Shown here: piece by piece, positions 11,256 to 22,860 of the stretch
How positions within the stretch are numbered: the stretch's first letter is position 1
Layout: every line of letters begins with the position of its first letter
Assembly: GCA_025201345.1 (NCBI GenBank)
Contig: JAIXMG010000040.1
Location: 124,001-188,000 of the forward strand
DNA from: Thamnidium elegans
Taxonomy: Eukaryota > Mucoromycota > Mucoromycetes > Mucorales > Mucoraceae
DNA length: 64,000 nucleotides
Direction: 5' to 3'
Program-made: the position numbers and the translations under genes
Notes under the pieces: generated by a model
Database searches by the model: none
What the model was told of the DNA's origin: nothing
The model's input: the letters and a program-made list of their open reading frames with translations, nothing else

Positions 11256-11663
11256 GACTAAGATTATTTATAAGTATATATGTATATATATTTTTTTTTC
11301 TAATTTTGTAATGTAAATATTTACCAAATAGAATATAAAGAGAAGAAAATAAAAAAAATTACAATTAAATAGAAGAAGAATAATACACGTATTTAAAAAA
11401 GATTATCAACTAGAGAAAAGGAGTTGTCATCAATGTTTTTGATTTTGAGGGAAAAAATAAAATAAAATAAAATGAGGGTCTATTTAAAGGAATTTTTTTC
11501 TCAGTTTACCTAAAATTAAGGGGGTTTACTTGTACATGAATATTAAACTTATCTTTACACATATTTTTTATTATTATTATTATTTTAATGATTTGGTCTA
11601 TAAACACTCTTTTTTTTTTTTTTTTAAGCTTACACATATTAAAAAAAAATAAAAAAATATTAC

Positions 11664-11699
<36 letters not shown>

Positions 11700-12956
11700 T
11701 ATAAAAGGGGGTGAATTAAAACGTTACAGAATAAGAAAGAGAGAAAAAAAAAGTTCCTACAGGAGAAATGCAGTATAAAGAAAAAGAGAGGGATAATAAT
11801 AATAAAAATACTAAGAGCAAATAATAAGCAAAAACATGTTGAAGGTACATGCGAATATAGAGCAAAGTAGTCAGAGAGAGTGTGTGTGTGTGTGCGCGAT
11901 AGAGCAAGAGTAAAGCGAGGAAGGGGATATAAATCCTTTTATAGTATATGTGTTTAAAATGGTGTTTATACAAATGTTTATGTATGCCGCCAAAATTTCA
12001 AGAAGGACACTCGAACCCCTTTATTATTACTTGATATGTCCAATTTTGACAAACCATATTTGGTGATTTTATTTCGTTTTTGATCATTTTTTTATAAATA
12101 CATTTAAGGGGGGACTTGTAAAAAGTAAGGGTTATGTGCGTTGCATTTCAATACTTGCTCTTTTTCTCTATCTCTTCTTGTGTATGTGTCTCTACTTTTA
12201 AACCCTTGTGTGTGTGTGTGTATTTAGTACTTTTTTTTTTTTGGTTAATTATTTTACATTAATAACTATTTTACTGCCATATTTTACTGCAATATTTTAC
12301 TGCCATATTTTATTGCCATATTTCACTGCCATATTTCACTGCAATATTTTGCTGTAATATTTTACAATTTTTTCTGTTGGTAGCATACCATAATGAGACA
12401 AACATGCCTGGGTTTTAGTGCAAGTATAGTAACTTGACTGGGCCACATATTCAATCGATATTTATATACGTACATATATCTATTTTAAATGATAAATAAT
12501 ATATATATATATATCAATATTTTATGTACACTACCACCTTACATACATATACATAAGTATCTGCATAATAATATATACAATACTTGTATATATATATATA
12601 TAAAGGAGGTGTGATCAACCCCAGGTATACATAAAGCTACCCAAATCACAAGAAGAAACATACATTAAAGCAACATCATGCATCCTTGTTCTTCTGTGAT
12701 TGGCTCCGTAACCACATGTAATTTCTTTTACTCTTTTTTTTTTTCACTTGATCTTTTTTATACTCCCTGTACCAGTTTTTTTTAAATTAATTATCTTTTT
12801 TTAAAATACCATATCCCCTAATGGTGTTTATACGTAAAGGCGTAAACTGAAACGTGCCTGTGTTATACATATTAGATTGGAATTTCAGTGTAATATTTTA
12901 TGTAGTCTATCGCAGATGGAACCAACATAGCATTGTAAAATGATTGTGCATTCTCG

Positions 12957-12991
<35 letters not shown>

Positions 12992-13491
12992 CAGTGTAGA
13001 TTGTATATTTCACTTTATATTATGTCACTAAGCTAGTCATGGCTTTTTTTTTTTTTTTTTTAGTAAGGGTCTTTTTTTGAATTTATTATATCGAGAAGAT
13101 GTAAAGGTAATATGATGATGGGCATTATTATTTACTTAATATACATAAATTTTCTTAATAAAGTAAAATAAATAAATACGCTTGTTCTAAATATTTGTGA
13201 TATAAGCTATTTTATTTCACCCAACTTCATTTTTGGTAGTTCAGCTAGATCCATATTGTTGTAGTTTACTGGTACACATGATCGATGATGTCTAGAATGC
13301 TATATGATGGAGGGATGAGGGTTAAAATTTTTTTCTTCTCTTTTACTTACATTAAAAATATATGTAAGTAATTTTATATTCATTCATAATGCATAAAAAG
13401 TAAAATATCCCTGACATTTTGTCTATATTGGGCCTTTTTTTTTTTGTTTTTTTTTGCAAGCTACTGTAGTTGTCTTGTAGATCGTTATACA

Positions 13492-13525
<34 letters not shown>

Positions 13526-13708
13526 CTCTTACATGTAAAAATATAAATAAATAAAGTTACTATTTGTTGCTATAACAAAATATAATCATTTGAGGTTAAC
13601 TACCTTTCACACTTGATTAACTAATCATCTTCGTAACACCAAAATCTTGTATCTCAAAGCAAAGTTTTTGTTTATTGAAGAATTTTTTTATTTGTGTTTT
13701 ATTATACG

Positions 13709-13739
<31 letters not shown>

Positions 13740-14866
13740 ATTTCGATAAGCCACGTAGGGTTTATGATAGAATAACTTATACAGCATAGCTTGATCCCGA
13801 TACAACAGAAGAATGTGACAAATTTAGGTTTTCAGTGTAACACTTGATTTTTCAATTTGCGTCGACACCAGAGCAAAAACGGTCTGCAAGTTTCTTTCAC
13901 TCCTCTTCTATTACTACTTGTATTCTTTACTGCTATAATAAAGATTATTCTTAAGTTCGCGCAACAACATTTTACTGCTGAGATCAGCACCAGATTATAA
14001 TTGAACCAGTTTCCAAATAACTAATCTACCATTACCAATTGAGAACAGGTAAATCTAAAATGTTCCAAACAGTTCTCATCTGTCAAAGAACTTTGGTATA
14101 AGCATTATCAACATATAGTCATGTTGCAACTATTTAAAATAAACTGTTGATAAAAGACGTTATTTAACCACAAAAGTAAAAGCTATTGAATACTCTGTCA
14201 GTTTATACGGTCAATCAAAAAAAAAAGTATTGATGACATTTGGGATTTTTGATATGTTCAGTAAAGTGCATAGACATTATCATATAGTAGATCAAATATT
14301 CAGCTTATTCTACACATGACTACAATACGCATTACATCAGTTCTTACATCAGTCTTAGCTTGAAGTATATAACCAATGAAGCTGTTTCCTGGTTTATTCT
14401 ATAACACTCTCTCAAGATAGTATGCGTCCCGGTTTCTTCTGCTCTTTTTTACTTAATAAAGAAACTGAAGTTGGTAGTCATTGACGTACATCTTACATAA
14501 CAATATTCAAATCTAGTACACGAAAGTATCTCAATTGTACCTTGCAAAATTACTCACATGGATGCGTGCTATTAAGTCATGGTATAATTAAAAGATAGAG
14601 TCAAGTATAAATACTGTGAGACTGGATAAAAATGTTTTTATTAATCAAAAGAGATTATAAGAATCCTTTCTAAAGTTGTATTTATACCTTTCTGCCAAAC
14701 AGACTAGTAAGTTAGAATATATAAAGACTTTTACTTTATTGTTTAGTTTGTATATTTTACACTCGTCATTGATAATGATGTAAGCTATGTTTTACTAATT
14801 ATGTGCTAGATCACGACAGCCAAGACCGTTTTATTTGTTGGCCTTTTTGAGAGACAGGCACAAATT
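11256..14866. other. Long non-coding region rich in microsatellites
   Basis: No supported gene in 3.6 kb. It holds a TA dinucleotide repeat at about 11667-11697, a TG run at about 11881-11893, a 13-bp minisatellite (12267-12366), poly(T) runs at 12959-12991 and about 13494-13523, and a poly(A) run near 13710-13735. The few open frames are translations of these simple repeats. The proximal part is the likely promoter of the Myb gene. Confidence 0.5.
12267..12366. repeat. 13-bp minisatellite, about 7.5 units
   Basis: Consecutive 13-mers of consensus TATTTTACTGCCA with single-base variants (TGCAA, TTGCCA, TTCACTG, TTGCTGTAA). Seven complete units and a partial one are read directly. Confidence 0.9.
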
Positions 14867-15790
14867 CTATGAAACTGTTTTACCTTCGCCTTTTCCATAC
14901 AGTTCGTTAATTTTTGAATGCAGTTTTTTTTTAATGGCCTCATGTGTTGTGGGGAAGATGACGGTATCAACAACTTCCAAAACGTAGAAATTATTTACTT
15001 GTCTTAAAATATACAAGTGGCAAGCAAAGCTCATCATCTGGAGGGGGTGCGGAGGCCAGAGAGAAGAAGAGTATTCAAATGGTAATTTGAAATAACTACT
15101 TGCTTCAGCTTATCATTGTATAGCTTACTGGGGATTGCCTTCTTCGCAAATTCGCCAACACAAATATCTGATTTTTTTTAGTGTTTGAGCAATATAAAAT
15201 ACGAAGATCGATTTTCATATCAATATTTTCTTTTTTTCTTTTTTTCTTTTTAGCTTTTGTAGGCTTTTTGTATCATCCCTAAACAAAGGAAACTTCATAA
15301 TTCAATGGTTACACATGTTTTCGTCATCTTCAATTAAACTTACCAGTGTAGGCGTAACGCACTATTACTGAAAGCCTCCTCAAATACATAGACCCAAAAT
15401 TTCACAATAAAGTCTTGTTCTGAATACGACTTTACAGCTTAAGATCATTTGAAAAGAGAATTGAATGAGAGACTTGACTTGAGTCTGTTGTGTCAATTAT
15501 GTAATTTTTGGTAATGCTTATAATAATACTAAAAAAAAAGAGCAGGTAAGCATAGGCATTGAAATAAAAATGTAGATATTCTTGGGTTTGTCTTTATCAT
15601 TACATAAATCAGCATTATTTTGCTTAATAGTTTTGGTAGCTTTGCTTGAGACTTCTTCACTGTTACATGTAGTTAGTAAAATTGATAACTTTATATAAGA
15701 ACTTACCTGCAACTTTGATTCCTAACAATTGCTCTTGTAAGAACAAAACGAATTCTTCAAAGCCATTGACAGAAGTTTTATAAAAGATGA
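14867..15790 (-). pseudogene. Decayed lineage-specific family gene (KxDxR...GExAK core), several exons
   Basis: In minus-strand order I read KTSVNGFEEFVLFLQEQ ending at GTAAG; a lysine-rich piece (SSKATKTIKQNN); EQDFIVKFWVYVFEEAF ending LRLHW at a GTAAGT donor; a piece after TTTAG starting GDDTKSLQK; the core KIDLRILYCS...SDICVGEFAKK; and a final exon MMSFACHLYILRQVNNFYVL with VVDTVIFPTTHEAI and a stop at 14867. The core aligns with that at 441-1249. A single-base shift in an A-rich run separates GDDTK from the core, and another is needed before SDICV, so the gene is probably dead. The E-x-x-K with upstream Asp resembles a nuclease-like core. Family function unknown. Confidence 0.5.
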
Positions 15791-15949
15791 ACATAGAAAA
15801 AAAAAATTACTGGTGGCATCCATAGTAAAGAAAATGAAAAAAAGAAAGAAAAGTAACTTGAGTACTCTAATTTCATTATGATAAAATAGGGGAGGCCCTA
15901 TTTTCTCACGTGATCTATTTAATGCATACATCTTGTTTCATGCAAGAAA

Positions 15950-16820
15950 AGTCTATAAAAAAAAATGCCGTAGTTACATTGGCCCTTCCGGTTAAAAATA
16001 ATAGCCATGTATGTGGCACGCTTGTAACACGCGAGATGACCAGCATCTTTTATAGCCGAATTGCCCTATTACACCTTAAAATGTTGATACAGAGGGCTTT
16101 GCAAACTAGAAAATAACTTTTTATTTTTTTTATTCGACATGATGACATACCGTTTCCTTTTTTAGTAATATAGTCCCAGGTATTCTTTTTTACAAAGTAA
16201 ATCTAACAGGTTAAAGATAGCACATGCATTTCCATGCCAACTTTTTTTTTTTTTTGTGGGGAATAATGGTCTGCATGTGAAAAATATGTTTGTCCCCAAT
16301 GGTAATACAAACGCTTTTTTTTTAAAAAAATAATTTACCCCGCTCCCGTTTCATTGGACTCCTATATTGTAATCTACAGCCACAGTTGGCAAAATATAAC
16401 TTGTAAGAAGTTTTCAATTGTATAGATTAGACTATGCTTCTTCATATTAAACTATCTGCAGAACCATGATATCTTATCGCTATTTAAACAACGAGATCTA
16501 TATGAAAAAAAAAATAATTTATAATATACGCAAAATAAACGTAAAGTAAAACTTCTTCCCTTTTTAATAAACAAGCAACCCTTTATTTTTCTTATGCATA
16601 TGAATCTTAAAAACTCAGGAACCAGTATATAAAAAAAAAGAGTTACCGAAAATGGGTTAGGGGGTTTAGATTTAGGGGAAAAAAGGTAATGCTAAATGAC
16701 AGTACATCTTCAGCAACAAAAAAAAAAAAAAATCCAGTGGGAAACCAAATAGGATTAGAGGAACGAATTTATATGATTTATTATTATTATATATACAAAA
16801 TAAGGGGATTTGTTTTCTTT
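15950..16820. other. Spacer, no gene recognised
   Basis: A short plus frame at 15910-16116 shows no family resemblance. The remainder is poly(T)-rich. The right end is 3' flank of the membrane-protein gene. Confidence 0.35.
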
Positions 16821-17228
16821 TTACATGGCCATTTCATGGTGATATGACTCTGGGTCAGGTGTGACAGGAACCGAGACAGAGTATTTAGATTTTACTTGAG
16901 CTTTGTAAGGTAGTTTACTTAGCGAGAGTGAAGACGGAGCTAATTTTCTTCTTTTCAACAATAGCTCATTGCCATTACTTGGTTGTTGTATATTTTTTAA
17001 AGTTAAAAAATTTCGAATACGTTTGATACAATTGGATAGTAACCAATTAGTAGACTCTAACGTTAAACCAGATATCATCTCCAGAGTCAGTAATGCAAGT
17101 CGGAGAAAAATAAAGGACGATGTTATTGTGCTCGTAATCACTGCCAAAATAGTCAAGAAAACTACTACAAGTAGTATCACTGGTGTCAATAACAAGCAAC
17201 CGATAGTAGAGAATATTAAAGGTATCAT
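16821..17228 (-). CDS. Small membrane protein, unrecognised
   Basis: A single-exon frame of 135 aa starting at ATG 17228. Residues 1-35 form one long or two closely packed hydrophobic segments (IFSTIGCLLLTPVILLVVVF then ILAVITS), and 36-65 is amphipathic with ITSSFIFLRLALLTLEMISG, so two to three membrane passes are possible. The tail is cytosol-like and basic (LLLKRRKLAPSSLSL), ending with a proline-containing stretch and HHEMAM. The protein-like composition and absence of stops in an AT-rich background support a gene. I do not recognise a family. Lipid-droplet or ER proteins of this size often have such hairpins, but that is speculation. Confidence 0.5.
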   Translation of the reverse strand: MIPLIFSTIGCLLLTPVILLVVVFLTILAVITSTITSSFIFLRLALLTLEMISGLTLESTNWLLSNCIKRIRNFLTLKNIQQPSNGNELLLKRRKLAPSSLSLSKLPYKAQVKSKYSVSVPVTPDPESYHHEMAM

Positions 17229-17791
17229 TTTGAAATATTATTACAAGAGAAAAAAGAAAAAGAACGTAGACTGGTGATAGTAAGATTATTTATAGTCAAA
17301 CTTTACGTATCACATGAAAAAAAGCTATCAAAAGTACCATATACAATTTCTCCGCTCACGGGTCTAAGAAAAAGAAGTAACAGATGACATACAAAATCGT
17401 TAAAAAAATCTTCTACTTCAGGGATATGTTGCACAAATACATACATATAAAAGTTTACCTTCTTCCGTTTCTTTTTCTTTTTTTTTTTCTTTCTTTTTAT
17501 AAATAAAGCAGAGAAAAAGGAGATCTCAGTAATGTAACATTTTCTATATTAAAAAGAGAAGGGCCCCTTTTTTTATGTCAGTTTGGGAGTTTTAATAAAT
17601 GATTGTACGTCTTTCGAAAAAGAACAACCAATGATATTAAATCGAACTAACCATTATAATTTAACGACACTCTCTACTATTAACGTCATTGCTTATGGTT
17701 AAAACCCCTCCACGCAACCTAGTAAAAAATAACATATATTTAAACAGCTCAAACTAAAACTTCCACTTTTTATTTTTAACAAGGTCTCACC
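17229..17791. other. Upstream region of the membrane-protein gene
   Basis: Divergent spacer with pyrimidine tracts at about 17465-17497. No gene and no decisive regulatory element seen. Confidence 0.35.
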
Positions 17792-18061
17792 ATGTCAAAT
17801 ATAAAATCACTTCAAACCAAGATACATCGTTCGTGGGGTTAAAAGGATCAAGCAAAATGCATTTTCCATCGTTGGTTGGTGCTGGGGAAGAGGTTGCGGA
17901 GCTGTCAAAATGCATTCAAAGCTCTCGACAATTATCGTACAGGCTGTGCCATTAAACGACCTCTCCGTCCCGATACTTTCTTTACGCCAATTAGAAAGAA
18001 AATGAAGAAAGAACTTGATGGTGATGAATCAGAACAGGAATCATTTGAATTTGACAAGTAA
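17792..18061 (+). other. Possible small gene with an in-frame TAA
   Basis: ATG at 17792 gives MSNIKSLQTKIHRSWG then TAA (17840-17842), and the same frame continues open for 72 codons to the stop at 18059-18061, reading CAIKRPLRPDTFFTPIRKK and an acidic end DGDESEQESFEFDK. Either it is a pseudogene, an exon boundary was missed, or the downstream part is the final exon of a gene whose start I cannot find. No homologue recognised. Confidence 0.3.
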
Positions 18062-18341
18062 AACTGAAAGTTTCTCTCTCTGTCTATATTCTACTATTCC
18101 TATTTTTACTGTTCTTATTATTATTATCGATATTATATTATTCATATTCTATTATCCTCATTATGTTACCTACTGATTAGCATATACTTCACACGCATGT
18201 TGTTCTTGTTTTTCTCTTTATACTTGTGATATTTTTAGATGAATACTTTGTGTGATACAAATATTAAAGATATTTTTTTTTAAATGAAGACAAAGACAGC
18301 GATTGATTATGAATAAAGCGATTTATTTTATTTTCCTCCCT

Positions 18342-20108
18342 TCAAAAGCGAGCCAAAGTCATTGGTTCTGAAAGTGTATTGAAATGGCTCTTTTCAATAT
18401 CACTACCAGGTCTTTTTGATGTTAAGAAAAGAGAAGATGAATATCCCTTGTAAGCTACGGAAATTATGAAAGGTACATCTTGACCTGGCTCAAGATCGAC
18501 TTTTTCAATAACGGAACAATTAATTGTTTCTGTCGTGTCTTCTGCATGGAATATTTGATCAAACTGGAAAGCGTCTGTCTTTTTGAATTTAAAACATCCT
18601 AATATGAAATATAAGTCACAAATTAATATTTTCTTAATACATTACTTACTTATATGAAGTGCAAATATTTGAATCTTATCTTTCGAATTTAAATAAAATA
18701 CTTGGCTTGTTTCGCTGTTGTTTATTTTATCGCCCTTTTTTAAAAGTGGATATATTGTTTTGTCATCAGTTGGCGTGGTCATTGATATCTTGTTTTTAAA
18801 GTCACAAGATATATTCTTCGGCTCTAGGATAAGGCCAAACCCATAATTCTCGCTATGCACATGATATAAAGCACCTACCTGAAATTCTTTATATGAAAAT
18901 GGTTGTTGATAGAGAACAGCCTGAAATAGTTGATTTGATAGTTTCGGTATAGTATGGTGATCTATGTCAATTCTTTGTTCATACATAAGATCGGTGGTTT
19001 CATCGTTTAGTATTTTTATAATGATATGTTGGAATTGTGGATTATAGTTGAAGTGTATCATATGAAACACATATTGGATATTTCTATAGTTTCCAAAGAG
19101 TTGCTTATTTATCAAGGAGGTAGATACAAGAGAAATGATATCTTGTAGGACTGGCCGGAAAGAAATATCCGTAATATCATTCACAGTTAAACAAACTCTG
19201 CAGTGACATGAACTACTTAGGTCTATAGTGGCTGTGTCTTCCTTTTGTGTGGCTAGATTATCGCTGAGGATCTATACAAAACATGAATTAAAATTTGAAA
19301 TAAACGGAATGGTAATAGCTAACACTATTTTATACCGCTTACATTTTTAGAAATATACTCCTTAAGATTGTTTGTAAATTCTGTTTGGTTCTCTAAAGAG
19401 AATATCTCTAACAACTCGTTGTCGTTATATCTTTTATGTATGTCACATAGTTGAATTAAACTGCTATCTTCTGAAAGGTTGCTCCACATGTTGAAGCACA
19501 AAGAATCATATATATTTGGAACAGGAATTATTTCATCTTGAATGATAACTGTTTCCTGATTTTTTTCTTTTTCATCCGACTCAGTTACTACTTGATTTAG
19601 TGTTAACTGTACATAGTCTTCGTGTAATCGAGCTACCAAAAAGAAAGACTTGAGTGGAAATTTTAGTTCGAAAGATTGTTGAATTAAATAAAAGAGCCCT
19701 TCTTCTTTTGCAGCAGTTCTGAGTTTTTTAAAACAGTCATCTTTTCGTACCAGACCGCTTGCATATATCATATCTTTTAGATCATCTTCAGTGACAAGTA
19801 ACCTTTGAAGCAACATCTTCTCGACAGTAATAGCATATCCAGTTTTTATATTGTCATTACTTCCTGTAATTGCTGACAGCTTTCTTGATACGATATCATT
19901 TATATAAGTCATGTAAATCAATACAAGTGATTTAATGTAGACTTGCTGCTGTGTTGATATTAGTAGCTCTTTATTAGGGCTCTCTGCGCTCAGTATATTT
20001 TCTATTTCAATTAACACGTCCTTATCCAATACACCAGAAGAAATAATTGATTCATCCGTCAAGTATTGGTCAAAAAATGCGATAAACCTAAACATGCCGT
20101 TAATCTTT

Positions 20109-20150
<42 letters not shown>

Positions 20151-21977
20151 AGGTTAGATAAATATAAAATAAAGTAGACTTACGAATTTTTGACGTTTAA
20201 TGTTACTACTTCCGAAAAAGTAAAGAACGACCCTAGAGAGCGTAAACTAGTGTTGTTTTAGTATAGGAGCCTATGCATTTTTTTTTTAAATTCATATCTT
20301 ACCTTTTGTCAGATACAAAGTAGTCGTGGTCCCAGATTTCTTTTACTAGACCATTTTCATTTAAAAGTGAAAATGATAACATCGTAGATTCGAGAGAAAT
20401 ATCTAATTTGTAAAAGTATTATTACTGAGACCATAAATATATAGTTTGTTATACCTATATTCATAATAGCACCAGGGTTTGAATTTAGGAATATCGAAGA
20501 AGAGGTTGTCGAATGATCTGTTGATAATATACGTGGTTTGCTGTATATGTCAGAATTCTGAACTGCGTCAAACGAGTATCGTGCAGCTCCCTCGATTATA
20601 TTTGGAGGACCAATACATTCAAACATATTGCTTTTAGAAATGACATACTTGGAGCCAAAGGAAATTCGATTATACTCAAATAGGAGTCTTGACCAGTTTA
20701 ATAGACAGCGGTATAACTTGGTTTCAAAATTGTGTTTATCAGTAAACTTATAAATGGAACACTCCTTTATAAGGTTGTTTGAAAGTAAATTTTTCAAGCT
20801 ATTAGACAGATGCTTACTGATTTCAGCACATATATCAAAAATTCGGATGGATTTTATAAGACCCTCTTGGTGTTTATCTAACTCGGCTATACTTGTGTCT
20901 TCTATAAAAGGTCTCATTAAATAGTAAACTTCGCCTTCGGCTTTCTATTATAATAAACCGTTTAGTTGAAGCTGTCTAATTAATTCCATGCTACATAACT
21001 AACCGCATTAGTAATAAAATCATTGTTTAATTCTTCCATAATATTTTGAATAGTGTCTTCTTGAGCATGGAAAGAGAAGTTGGTCTTTATGAACTCTCTT
21101 ATGCCATTTTTAACATCATTCGAAGTAAGTGATATTGAATTTGAATTCATGATTTTTGGAAACATTACTGATCCAGAAAAATCAAATAGAGGATTTCCAG
21201 TGGAGATTAAATACAAGTTGATCAACACTTCGCTCTTTTCGCCAACAACAATTTTACCTAAAATTGCATTACGTGTCAACGTAACACACTTGTAGTAATC
21301 AGGGTCTGTCAGGTAGTAATATGTGGATTCTATATCGGAGCAAAAGCTGAGCCTGTCACTGTGATCACCTTTTGATATTAAATTGGCTTGAATAAAAATA
21401 GGTCGAAGCAGAGCTTCTTTTATTTCTTCTTCCCATTCGGATGAAACAACAAATACGTAGTGAAGCGCACCGTTATCTTTAATTTTTAGTTTGGGACCTG
21501 TAGTTAGTTCTTCTACGGATAGGCGAATAAAGTCCGATACGGCTGTAAACAAGGATAGATCGTCTTGATCCCAGCTATCTTTACCCTTTTTAAAGAGTTG
21601 GTATAATTTCTCTCCAGACACGTCGATCTGTACTGTATCGTCGTTTTCGTTAACACTTTTACTTCCCCAACTTAAAACATTCGATTTCTGTTTATCATAA
21701 GTGATATAACTATCCTTTCTATTTTTTTTTTTTTTTTACAAATTGTTAGTCAAAATCATTATATAAGTGAGTATTATCTACTTACTTTACCCATGACCCA
21801 GCGTATTTGCTAAGTCTTCCTGAAGTAGGAAAAAGGGACCGTTCAATCGTCGTCTTCCCGAAATCTGTATGGCGATACAATTTATTTTTAAAAAAACAAG
21901 TTTATTTTGTAATAAACAAATTACTTACAAAGAACGAGACAGTGTGTATGTCGGCGAAGATCATACACCTCTTCCAT
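18342..21977 (-). CDS. Hsp70/HSPA12-like protein with degenerate ATPase motifs (about 9 exons)
   Basis: I read exons at 21977-21929, 21864-21786, 21718-21004, 20944-20455, 20402-20303, 20246-about 20184, about 20110-19343, 19271-18650 and 18598-18342, giving roughly 1,050 aa. The Hsp70 relationship shows in NVLSWGSK, in HYVFVVSSEWEEEIKEALL followed by IQANLISKGDHSDRL, in GEVYYLMRPFIEDTSIAELD and in LESTMLSFSLLNENGLVKEI, matching the order in fungal HSPA12-type proteins. The N-terminal phosphate motif, normally D-x-G-T-T, reads VLYFGKTT, and the second, normally D-x-G-G-G-T, reads VVGEKSEVL, so ATP binding may be lost. A C-terminal part has a C-x-C-x-x-C segment (CHCRVC). The sixth-to-seventh exon join is out of phase with the simplest splice sites; a GTAGTAAC or GTAACA donor restores it. 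Role unknown, perhaps a chaperone-like regulator. Confidence 0.7.
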
Positions 21978-22860
21978 ATTAATTTTTTTTTTTTTTTGAA
22001 AGAGAAAGGAAAGGCGTACAATGAAGAAAAAGGAGGGGGGGATATATATACGTTATTTCGGGGCCCATAAAGTAGTTACACATTAAATGTCGACGGGATA
22101 TGAAACGCAAAGCTTATTAAACTTTTTTTGTTTGATTAAACAAAAGTGCCACCTGTTATGCGCACATCATTCAGACCATGTTGGTGTGTACATAGGGTAT
22201 CTTTGGATCGGGACGGGATAACAATTACTTTTCTTTAATTGGCTCACAATATGATTACTACGTCTGAGAATATATATGTACCTTATTTAACTAAGAAAAC
22301 CGAAAAAAAAATTATTGGTCTTTTTTTTTTTTTTGGCGACTTGTTTGAATAACTGTTTGCATAGGCAAGAATATGTAACAATATTAAAGTTGAAGGAGCA
22401 GACGATAGGGTGCCAGTTTTTTTTTTTTTGCAGACAATTCTGATACTCCTTTACAAAGAGCCGAAAGGAACCAAACATATGTAATTCTGGATATGGAGCT
22501 AATCCAAAGCCCCGTAAGCACAATCAAGTCGATTATAGATGATAAAAAACATTATTTGATATGGTCAAGGGCATGCTTAAGCTTGAAGGTTACTTTGAAG
22601 AACCCTCCTTTTACATTTTCATTAACATAATTAGTTGGAACATCTTCATTTAACATTCTCAACACTTTAAACCACTTTAAACCACTTAAAGCCACCTAAA
22701 ACTACTTTAAACCGCTTTAAAAAACCTTAAAAAACTTTCGTATTAGGTGGCTACAAAAAAAACACCTAAAAGTAGTTTTTTTTACAGGTGATTGCAAAAA
22801 TCACCCGAAAAAGCACTTTTAAGTCACCCTAAACCACCAAAAACACCTAATTTTTCCCGT
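21978..22860. other. Spacer with short imperfect CTTTAAACC/CACCTAA repeats
   Basis: No gene. From about 22655 to 22860 the sequence is built of short repeated blocks (CACTTTAAAC, CACCTAAAA, GTGATTGCAAAAATCACC) with local dyads. It borders the truncated 5' end of the family gene that follows. Confidence 0.5.

Noticed and set aside
13617..13805. 62-codon minus-strand frame
   Set aside because: It runs through a poly(A) tract and has no family features.
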